From positions 1 to 64,000 of the forward strand of contig CBDAPN010000012.1 in assembly GCA_965198415.1 (NCBI GenBank): a DNA stretch of 64,000 nucleotides, read 5' to 3'. The notes under the pieces were generated by a model. That model had not been told where the DNA came from. It saw only the letters and a program-made list of their open reading frames with translations, and did not search any database. Each line of letters starts with the position of its first letter. Within the stretch, counting starts at the first letter, position 1. The DNA is from Endozoicomonas sp965198415. Lineage in GTDB: Bacteria > Pseudomonadota > Gammaproteobacteria > Pseudomonadales > Endozoicomonadaceae. Below, piece by piece: positions 17,376 through 23,919 of this stretch. A program made the translations under genes and the position numbers.

Positions 17376-18407
17376 CTAAGAATCTATCGGCCCATCGGCA
17401 AAAATCCTTCGCACCGGATAGGCAAACTCTGCTCCCTCTTCGGCAACAATTTGGGCGATCAATAAAAGAATGGATTGTTGAACTTTGAGAAACCCTACCC
17501 TGCCCGTTTGGGTGATGTGTGCCCTGACTTGGCAAAGCAGAGCCGAGTCGTCATAACGAATAAAAACAGCGTAATGGGGTTCGCGAGGGTCCACATCGGC
17601 AAGCTGAACCATGGCCTGTTCGAGTCGCTCAAGGATGACGGGTAAGATTGACAGATCTTCATAGCGCAACGTGAAATTCTCAATCATTCGACGATTACGC
17701 ATCCGGGTGGCATTCTCGACCACGATACCGGTAAAAATTGAGTTCGGGACATAAATCGGGCGACGATCAAAGGTACGCACCTTGGTTAAGCGCCAGCCAA
17801 CTTTTTCAACGTGCCCTTCAATGGCACGGTCCGGTGATCGTACCCAGTCGCCTTCTTTAAATGGGCGATCCAACATCAGCATCAGACCACCAAAAAAGTT
17901 AGACAGCCAATCTTTAGCCGCCAGACCGATGATAATACCGCCAATCCCACCAAAGGCGAGCAGTGTGGACAGGCTATAGCCTAACACTCGGGCAAGACTT
18001 AAAAACAGGCTCAAAACCACCAATAACTGAATGGTACGGGCAATCACCGAGTACGATAACCGCGCCGCCCAGCGCTGATCAGCACTTGCCAGGATATCTT
18101 CGGTACGTAAACTGAACTCCCACACCAGCCAAGCGGGATAGGTAATCATCAGGATTCGTTCAAAAAGCTGTAATGTTTCATGCCATTCAGAGCTTTCGAT
18201 TCCGGGCCAGGCATGAATGGTGTAGAGCACAAACAACAGCCATGGAACGGTCAGCAAAGGGCGCTTAACGATACCCCACAACAACCCAAAGGGTGTCTGC
18301 TCAACGCTCTTACGCTGCAGTAACCATTTCAGTCCCCAAAACAGCACGCCCGCTACGAGAAACGCCGTCAGTAAATGGTAATAAAAAGAGATCAACCCGG
18401 TATTCAT
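17376..18407 (-). CDS. MscS-family mechanosensitive ion channel
   Basis: A 343-residue inner-membrane protein with about five predicted hydrophobic segments. The last is the glycine/alanine-rich pore helix region (LLAFGGIGGIIIGLAAKDWLSN), followed by the beta domain (RPFKEGDWVRSP) and the cytoplasmic alpha/beta domain. Organisation and length resemble YnaI-type members more than MscS itself (286 residues). The role would be release of solutes on hypo-osmotic shock. It lies 24 bases upstream of the partner-switch regulator on the same strand and may be cotranscribed with it. Confidence 0.9.
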   Translation of the reverse strand: MNTGLISFYYHLLTAFLVAGVLFWGLKWLLQRKSVEQTPFGLLWGIVKRPLLTVPWLLFVLYTIHAWPGIESSEWHETLQLFERILMITYPAWLVWEFSLRTEDILASADQRWAARLSYSVIARTIQLLVVLSLFLSLARVLGYSLSTLLAFGGIGGIIIGLAAKDWLSNFFGGLMLMLDRPFKEGDWVRSPDRAIEGHVEKVGWRLTKVRTFDRRPIYVPNSIFTGIVVENATRMRNRRMIENFTLRYEDLSILPVILERLEQAMVQLADVDPREPHYAVFIRYDDSALLCQVRAHITQTGRVGFLKVQQSILLLIAQIVAEEGAEFAYPVRRIFADGPIDS

Positions 18408-18633
18408 GCAAAATTCTCAGCGCTTCAGTCAATAATATTTATAAATGAAAATTGTAGTTGGATTCAATGACAGAAAGCATTTCTGTTCCCTTATAGGGCT
18501 GCCGACCCCATCGGGTAAAGCAGAATGAGGAAACCTGAGCTTGCAAAGCCAGAAGTTTTTGGTGGATAGACAAGCAGACGTTCTATTAGTCAAACACTGG
18601 CGAGTATTCAGGTTGGTTTGCTGTCTTCACAGT

Positions 18634-18658
18634 AGGGCAGTCTGCTCTTGGACTGCCT
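18634..18658. repeat. Dispersed stem-loop, copy A
   Basis: A stem of GGCAGTC and GACTGCC closes the loop TGCTCTTG. The same stem with a similar loop occurs at 52474-52497 (GGGCAGTC / GACTGCCC). It lies downstream of the 18800-20302 gene on the minus strand, so it may also act in termination there. Confidence 0.6.
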
Positions 18659-18702
18659 AAAAAGCGTTAAAATCTATACGGCCTTGTTGCTTATATCACC
18701 AT

Positions 18703-18725
18703 CTTTATGCCCAAAGGGCATAAAG
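18703..18725. repeat. Perfect palindrome CTTTATGCCC-AAA-GGGCATAAAG
   Basis: This is a perfect 10-bp stem with a three-base loop. Its right half (CCCAAAGGGCATAAA) recurs as three 17-bp direct repeats at 42553-42603, next to the TnpB remnant, and in variant form at 42944. It is therefore likely to derive from the end of an IS200/IS605-type element, or to be a REP-like sequence mobilised by one. It could also serve as the terminator of the gene that ends at 18800. Confidence 0.6.
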
Positions 18726-18799
18726 ACAATGCGTTACGCAAAATCTAGAAAAAATAGCAGAATGAACTTGGCTGCTACGACAGAATCAACCAAGTTGCC

Positions 18800-20302
18800 T
18801 TAACTATTAGCTGAATGCTGAGCTTGGTTGAACTTTTCTTCCAGCTTGTCCATTTCATCGAGAAACACTCCGAATTCAGTGGCTTGATAGCCTCGCGCCA
18901 TCAGATAAGTCAGACCATCCTGAACAGTTACTGTCGTAATATCGCCGGACTGCGCACCTTTGATTTCTATCTGTGAATTTAAGAAGTTTTTAATGGAATC
19001 AAACCAACCCTTCAAGTTCTTCTGCAAATCAGGGTCATTACGATTCGCAGTTGCGGTTAAATTTTTGAAATCAATCAAATTACCTTTGCGTTGTGTAATA
19101 CCCGTTAAAAATTGACGATCATAATTTGGATTATTATCAATCTGACCTTTCAATTCATTTACATCTTCCGCAAAATCATTAAGACTCATTGCATCATGCC
19201 AACGCTCTGCACGCTGATTTTGATCATCAAACCAACGAATATTCATGCTTAACTTGTTTAAACCCCAACAATGATTTATGTTGTTAATCAAATCAATAAC
19301 CTTTACCCCTTGCGCAGGACCTTCCTGTGAATCGAAAATTTTATTAAACGTTTCATGCAATGCTTGCTTTAGGTTCTCTTTACTTTGAAACACCGTCTCA
19401 GCATGCACAGTGAAATTGGCAAACTTATTACTCAATTCTTGAAGCTCATCAAATTCCACCAATTTCGATTCATTAACTTTCTTTAACCTTCCTCTCGCTA
19501 CACCTGAGTTAACTGTTGAATTAAGTTCATCAATATAAGTTGCGGGCGTAATTAGACCCGGATTGGTTTCGTCTCTATTATCACTATGCTTCAAACCGGC
19601 CCTGGCATTCTCCAGAATATCTTTTGATAAATTTAGTCCGGATCGAGCCTGCTCGGGCTCTAACGTTTTATTTTGCTTTTGAGGAGTCAGTTTGGCACCA
19701 CTGAGATCTTGCGGTATTGGCGGTGGTGGTGGTGGTGGATAAGCTCCGGGCGTAACTAGACCCGGATTGGTTTCGTCTCTATTATCCATAGATTTCAAAC
19801 CGGCCCTGGCACTAATCAGAAGATCTTTTGATACCTTTGGTCCGAATTGACCCTGCTCGGGCTTTAACGTTTTATTTTGCTTTTGAGGGGGCGGTTTGGA
19901 CCCACTGAGATCTTGCAGTGTTGGCGATGGTGGTTTTGAAAATTGTGATGGCAGCGGTGGTGGCGGTGGTGGCGGCGGTGATTGTTTTGGTTGTTCCAAT
20001 GACGCTGTTCCAGGTATTGAAGCAGGCGGCTGAGCCGGTTTACTCCCTGCGTTAGCGGATATATCAACTTCTTTACCAGACTCCGGCAGACCCACCATGC
20101 ATTGTATACCAACTGTTCGCTGATTAATTGTTTTCTTGGGTACCGGATTTTCAGTGAAAGGGTTTGAGATCAAAAAGTTATACACATTGGTGCATAGTGT
20201 TACTAAACGCTTGCCACACCAGTTAAGAATGGTTACCGGCAGCTTAACGACATCCCAGATGATGTTACTAAAAGAGGAAGTTGAGCCAGTTGTTTTTTCC
20301 AT
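18800..20302 (-). CDS. Polyproline/WH2-like protein, candidate VopL/VopF-type actin-nucleating effector
   Basis: A 500-residue protein not assignable by a single diagnostic motif but with a striking layout. Residues 1-50 are hydrophobic-rich without a cleavable signal. Residues 109-116 are eight prolines (then LPSQ). Residues 130-188 and 198-256 are a duplication with a 68-residue period (QDLSG...KQNKTL...SKD[LI]L...ARAGLK...DNRDETNPGL). A second tract of seven prolines sits at 189-195 between the copies. Each copy has a helix plus LK segment reminiscent of a WH2 actin-binding motif, and a third candidate ends in SGVARGRLKKV (266-276). Residues 280-500 form a helical domain without repeats. 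VopL/VopF of Vibrio (about 480-530 residues) have the same order: proline-rich motifs and three WH2 motifs, then a C-terminal dimerisation domain. The gene is AT-rich relative to its neighbours and has GAGG eight bases before the ATG. Function is inference. Confidence 0.6.
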   Translation of the reverse strand: MEKTTGSTSSFSNIIWDVVKLPVTILNWCGKRLVTLCTNVYNFLISNPFTENPVPKKTINQRTVGIQCMVGLPESGKEVDISANAGSKPAQPPASIPGTASLEQPKQSPPPPPPPPLPSQFSKPPSPTLQDLSGSKPPPQKQNKTLKPEQGQFGPKVSKDLLISARAGLKSMDNRDETNPGLVTPGAYPPPPPPPIPQDLSGAKLTPQKQNKTLEPEQARSGLNLSKDILENARAGLKHSDNRDETNPGLITPATYIDELNSTVNSGVARGRLKKVNESKLVEFDELQELSNKFANFTVHAETVFQSKENLKQALHETFNKIFDSQEGPAQGVKVIDLINNINHCWGLNKLSMNIRWFDDQNQRAERWHDAMSLNDFAEDVNELKGQIDNNPNYDRQFLTGITQRKGNLIDFKNLTATANRNDPDLQKNLKGWFDSIKNFLNSQIEIKGAQSGDITTVTVQDGLTYLMARGYQATEFGVFLDEMDKLEEKFNQAQHSANS

Positions 20303-20508
20303 TATAAAGCCTCATTATTTGGTTATTTCTTGGCACCTTAATTCCAAGGAAATAAAGTTTACAAAAACAAATCAATGCGATTTTAGTATTTCGTTACTAA
20401 CTAAGTACCACACTTCGACAACTAAAATTTAGATAAGTTCAAAAAACAATACTATTCCCGTAACTCTATGCCGATTCGGCATTTTGAGACGAGCTTTCCA
20501 AAAAAGAA

Positions 20509-20994
20509 TTAAGTCAGCTGAATATTGACCGGCGTACCGACCTCAACACGATCGTACAAATCCATCATGTCAATGCCACGCATGCGAATACAACCCCGGG
20601 AGCCAGGCTGCCCCATAACAGCAGAATCCACAGCGCCGTGAATGTAAATATACCGACGCATGGTATCCACGCTGCCAAGACGATTAAACCCCGGTTCCAG
20701 ACCGCTAAGCCAGAGTATTCGGGTGAGAATCCAGTCTTTTCGCTGCGGGTATTGTCGGCTCAGCTGGGGGGAGTAAATCTCACCAGTAAAGCGACGACCA
20801 ACAAATACTGCATTAAGCGGCAACCCGGTGCCGATTTTGGCTCTGATAGTGTGTGCCCCCAAAGGCGTTTGCCAGCTGCCCTCCTGCTGCCCGGTACCTT
20901 CGCTGGCGGTGGAGACCATGTAGGTTCGTTCGACACCATTGTTTTGATGAAGAACCATCGTTTGGCTATCAATATGGACAGTAAGGTGCATCAT
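20509..20994 (-). CDS. L,D-transpeptidase (YkuD-family) protein
   Basis: A 161-residue single YkuD domain. The catalytic signature is present as IHGAVD (His119) followed by GQPGSRGCIRMRG (Cys135), matching the HGx...S/T-x-G-C-x-R pattern of L,D-transpeptidases that crosslink peptidoglycan through diaminopimelate or anchor lipoproteins. No signal peptide or LysM domain is visible, unlike ErfK/YbiS, so how it reaches the periplasm is unclear. The protein starts with MMHLTVHID, which already looks like the first strand of the domain. It lies 14 bases downstream of psrA on the same strand and is probably cotranscribed with it. Confidence 0.85.
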   Translation of the reverse strand: MMHLTVHIDSQTMVLHQNNGVERTYMVSTASEGTGQQEGSWQTPLGAHTIRAKIGTGLPLNAVFVGRRFTGEIYSPQLSRQYPQRKDWILTRILWLSGLEPGFNRLGSVDTMRRYIYIHGAVDSAVMGQPGSRGCIRMRGIDMMDLYDRVEVGTPVNIQLT

Positions 20995-21008
20995 CGCTCC
21001 AATGTGAT

Positions 21009-21653
21009 TCAGGTATGCGCCCTGAGGCCAGCTGCCATAAAGGGCACCATTTTTCGCATGATCTGCTCCAGATCATAATTCACGCCATAATCGGCTTCGG
21101 CAATGGCTCTTAAGGCGCTGGCACCTGAGAGGGTAAAAACCGCCGACCCAAGAATAAAATAGACTCTCCAGAACAGATCACCCACCGGCAAACCGGGACA
21201 GGCCCGCACCATGAGTTGCAGATAGGCCTGAAAAACCTCGCCATAAACATCCCGCAGGTATTTTTTCAAGTGCCCCTGCCCTTGGGTGTAAGCAAGGCCA
21301 ATTAAGCGCATACACACAGAAAGATCTTCCGGATTACGCGGCTGGACGGCCATGATCTGATCCACCAGCAAGTGCAGGATCTCCTCTAAGTCCACCGGTT
21401 GGGATTTTTGCTCATAACCCGCCAGTGCCCCTGCCAGTTTATCGATAAAAGGATCCAGAAAACGGGAGAACACTGCCTGAATCAGCGCTTTTTTGGAACC
21501 AAAATGGTAATTGACGGCTGCCAGATTGACACCCGCTTTACTGGTTATGGAGCGTAGAGACGTTTCGGCAAACCCAAACTCCGCAAATAGCTTTTCGGCG
21601 GCGTCGAGAATTTTATCTACTGTCGCCGGTGGTGCTGTCATCAGCTGTGCCAT
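21009..21653 (-). CDS. psrA: TetR-family regulator PsrA
   Basis: A 214-residue TetR repressor. The N-terminal helix-turn-helix (FAETSLRSITSKAGVNLAAV, then NYHFGSKKALIQAVFSRFL) is nearly the same as that of Pseudomonas PsrA, a long-chain fatty-acid sensor that represses beta-oxidation genes and itself and activates rpoS. In Pseudomonas psrA is also divergent from lexA, as here. Two AAAC-N4-GTTT palindromes of the PsrA-box type lie immediately upstream of the start (21670-21694), which supports autoregulation. Regulation of fatty-acid degradation in this organism is inferred. Confidence 0.85.
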   Translation of the reverse strand: MAQLMTAPPATVDKILDAAEKLFAEFGFAETSLRSITSKAGVNLAAVNYHFGSKKALIQAVFSRFLDPFIDKLAGALAGYEQKSQPVDLEEILHLLVDQIMAVQPRNPEDLSVCMRLIGLAYTQGQGHLKKYLRDVYGEVFQAYLQLMVRACPGLPVGDLFWRVYFILGSAVFTLSGASALRAIAEADYGVNYDLEQIMRKMVPFMAAGLRAHT

Positions 21654-21669
21654 GGTTCTTACCTACTTA

Positions 21670-21694
21670 AAACAGTCGTTTAAAACTAACGTTT
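21670..21694 (-). promoter_or_regulatory. Two tandem PsrA-type operator boxes
   Basis: AAACAGTCGTTT (21670-21681) and AAACTAACGTTT (21683-21694) both fit the published PsrA box AAAC-N2-4-GTTT. They start 17 bases upstream of the psrA ATG and are centred 13 bases apart, on nearly the same face of the helix. A third imperfect pair (GTTTGCGACTTGAAAC) overlaps at 21691-21706. Confidence 0.65.
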
Positions 21695-21823
21695 GCGACT
21701 TGAAACATCAAGTTGGTTTTAGCAGCCCGCAACGGCTTGAACACAACGCGCTTCGTTCACGCCGTCTGGATAAGACCACAAACTTGAGAACCCGTTTTGC
21801 AAGTGATTGCAGCAGAAAAATTA

Positions 21824-21858
21824 CTGTATATAATCACAGATACTGTACAAAAACACAG
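21824..21858 (+). promoter_or_regulatory. Two SOS (LexA) boxes upstream of lexA
   Basis: CTGTATATAATCACAG (21824-21839) and CTGTACAAAAACACAG (21843-21858) both match the CTG-N10-CAG consensus of gammaproteobacterial LexA. They end 28 and 9 bases before the lexA ATG. A double operator is also found at E. coli lexA and implies tight autorepression. Confidence 0.92.
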
Positions 21859-21867
21859 ACATTTACC

Positions 21868-22464
21868 ATGTATAAACTAACGAAACGCCAAAGCGAAATC
21901 CTTGAGCTGATCAAGTCCCACTCAGAAGAGACCGGCTACCCCCCCACCCGGGCAGAAATCGCCAAGACTTTTGGTTTCCGCTCCCCCAACGCTGCCGAAG
22001 AGCACCTAAGAGCCCTGGCTCGCAAAGGCGCCATCGAGATTATTCCCGGCGCCTCCCGGGGAATTCGCTTACCAGCAACGGAATTGTCAGGGCTACCGGT
22101 GGTCGGGCAGGTGGCGGCGGGCAGCCCTATCCTCGCTCAGGAACACATCGAAGACCACTTAGCCATCAATCCGGCGATCTTTTCCCCTAAAGCCGACTTC
22201 ATGCTGCGCGTTAAAGGCATGAGCATGAAGAACGTCGGTATTTTTGATGGTGACTTTCTGGCTATACACAAAACATCCACTGCCCTCAACGGCCAGATTG
22301 TGGTCGCCCGAATTGACGACGAGGTCACTGTAAAACGGTTTGAGCAAGTCAAAAATAAAGTCTATCTCCACCCGGAGAATGACGAATTTTCTACTCTCGA
22401 AGTGGATTTGACCACCGACGCTTTTGCAATTGAGGGGTTGAGTGTGGGCGTCATCCGTAAGTAA
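21868..22464 (+). CDS. lexA: SOS repressor LexA
   Basis: A 198-residue protein. The ATG at 21868 is chosen because it begins the canonical MYKLTKRQSEIL and follows the two SOS boxes; upstream in-frame codons are not conserved. Residues 1-70 are the winged-helix DNA-binding domain. The autoproteolysis elements keep the E. coli numbering exactly: cleavage site Ala84-Gly85 (VAAG), nucleophile Ser119 (GMSM) and Lys156 (TVKRF). RecA-stimulated self-cleavage should derepress the SOS regulon. It is transcribed divergently from psrA. Confidence 0.98.
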   Translation: MYKLTKRQSEILELIKSHSEETGYPPTRAEIAKTFGFRSPNAAEEHLRALARKGAIEIIPGASRGIRLPATELSGLPVVGQVAAGSPILAQEHIEDHLAINPAIFSPKADFMLRVKGMSMKNVGIFDGDFLAIHKTSTALNGQIVVARIDDEVTVKRFEQVKNKVYLHPENDEFSTLEVDLTTDAFAIEGLSVGVIRK

Positions 22465-22469
22465 CTCAC

Positions 22470-22490
22470 ACGGGCACACTTTTTGCCCGT
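22470..22490 (+). terminator. Hairpin just after lexA
   Basis: The stem ACGGGCA / TGCCCGT encloses CACTTTT five bases after the lexA stop. No T-tract follows, so it may be a weak terminator or only an RNA-stabilising hairpin. Confidence 0.5.
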
Positions 22491-22846
22491 CAGCTCAACA
22501 CCGTTCAGGAACCGTTATTGACCTAAAAACCGACCGTTGCAACCATTGCCTGACGACTGCAAACCCGCTTATTTTTTGTTGATCAATTCAACCCTTAAGC
22601 CGTTTTTTTTAAATTCGTATTAACAGCGCCCGAACACTGCTTGCCAACAAGCAGGCCAAAATCACTGTATGCAGGATGAAAACTACCGGTTTCAACAGGC
22701 AACACCAGCAACTACTCATCACTTTCTGAGAACCGGTCAAACTATCGCCCCCAGAGCCAAGCGATTATTGGCTGGAGACTTTCGACATTTAAAACAGTGC
22801 TCTGCCAGAAGTTGGCCTTCACAAGCGGGGCATGAGAGGTGACCGA
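22491..22846. other. Intergenic region between lexA and a small conserved gene
   Basis: In Pseudomonas the cell-division inhibitor gene sulA follows lexA. Here no SulA-like frame is visible. A 57-codon frame from 22668 to 22841 has no recognisable features. I see no SOS box or RNA gene in this stretch. Confidence 0.4.
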
Positions 22847-23089
22847 TTAATGCAAGATTCGATCTTCCGGGATATATTCGCTGGTCTCAGACTCGGTTTT
22901 ACGCCCGACCTCTTCAATACAAGCGTCCAGCATAACTCGGGCGACCTCAAACTGATCCCCCTGAAGGAAGTCAAGAAGCTCTTTGGAAAATGACATTGTG
23001 ATCAGAGGTTCAGCATTTTCTTCATCGCTGCGACGCAGCACGATCTCACCGGATGGCAACTCAACAATTTCAAGAAAAGTCGCTGACAT
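22847..23089 (-). CDS. Small conserved hypothetical protein
   Basis: An 80-residue acidic protein starting MSATFLEIVELPSGE at the ATG at 23089. This start is preferred over one 22 codons upstream because the conserved-looking sequence begins there. It resembles the small protein encoded between lexA and topA in Pseudomonas (PA3009 type), which I recognise from neighbourhood and general sequence only. No catalytic motif or membrane segment is visible. The function is unknown. Confidence 0.7.
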   Translation of the reverse strand: MSATFLEIVELPSGEIVLRRSDEENAEPLITMSFSKELLDFLQGDQFEVARVMLDACIEEVGRKTESETSEYIPEDRILH

Positions 23090-23251
23090 AATTAGAAATA
23101 CCAGATTCTGACAATATTGGTGCGGCATTGTGCATGACGCGTTATCGGCTTTCAAGGTTCATAGCAATATCAATACATTAATCGCACAACCGATCAAACC
23201 GTTATCGAACCGCTGCTTGAGCAGTGAATCGTTGGGTCAAACCGGGGCTCA

Positions 23252-23728
23252 TTACCACTCAAGACTGAGATTGCGGCTGTAGGTTACCAGCTCTTTTAAT
23301 GACTCCAGTACAGACCGGAACCCCTCGGGCTGGTCCAGGCGAACACTATTGACTGAAAACAACGGTATCTCATTACAGTCAATACCTTTACGCTGGATAG
23401 GCATTGAGCACTCCTCATGACTTTTTAACAGTGCCGACAACCAGCCGTCCTGCTGCTCCAGTCGCTCAATATACTGCAACTCCGAGGACAACTCACCCTT
23501 ATGGTGCACGCTGTTGATGGCTTCATCCAGTGTCGGCAGCTGGTTCACCGGCAAACGGTAATTGGTCATAATTTCCGCCAGCAGTGACTGATAGGCCTGA
23601 ATCATGGCATTCAGACACGCTTCACGAAAGGCGGGCTTGGCAAGATCGTCCGCAGCTTCCCAGGCTTCCATCAGCAGGCGGGAGTGAAACAACATTTTAT
23701 TGGTATATCCTTGCCAATTGTTCGCCAT
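23252..23728 (-). CDS. DUF6586-like conserved hypothetical protein
   Basis: A 158-residue, mostly helical soluble protein beginning MANNWQGYTNKMLFHSRLL. Its position between topA and the preceding small gene corresponds to PA3010 of Pseudomonas, whose family is DUF6586. No enzymatic motif is visible. It is on the same strand as topA but is separated from it by a hairpin, so it probably has its own promoter. Confidence 0.7.
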   Translation of the reverse strand: MANNWQGYTNKMLFHSRLLMEAWEAADDLAKPAFREACLNAMIQAYQSLLAEIMTNYRLPVNQLPTLDEAINSVHHKGELSSELQYIERLEQQDGWLSALLKSHEECSMPIQRKGIDCNEIPLFSVNSVRLDQPEGFRSVLESLKELVTYSRNLSLEW

Positions 23729-23830
23729 AACCTACTCCAACTGTTAAACCAGACAAATAAAAATGCCGTTGAAAGGACAAGCCCAGAAAGTTCAGACCCA
23801 GCCCATTTAAGACTGGCGTCTTTGCAGTAT

Positions 23831-23852
23831 GAGCCCTATTCCCACAGGGCTC
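23831..23852 (-). terminator. Hairpin downstream of topA
   Basis: The 7-bp stem GAGCCCT / AGGGCTC closes the loop ATTCCCAC, 68 bases beyond the topA stop on the minus strand. There is no clear T-tract, so the strength is uncertain. Confidence 0.5.
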
Positions 23853-23919
23853 GTTAAACTGTGGGTATTTCAGCGTTTGGACTCACTGGCCCATCGTGCG
23901 CCTATTGACTGAGGAACAC

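Larger units (their letters stand above)
18408..18799. other. Intergenic region with two stem-loops
   Basis: These 392 bases separate two minus-strand genes and contain no supportable gene. They hold two inverted repeats listed separately (18634-18658 and 18703-18725). Both have relatives elsewhere in the window, so the region has probably received small mobile or REP-like sequences. Confidence 0.6.

Noticed and set aside
22668..22841. 57-codon frame after lexA considered as a sulA remnant
   Set aside because: No SulA-like sequence and no SOS box in front of it.
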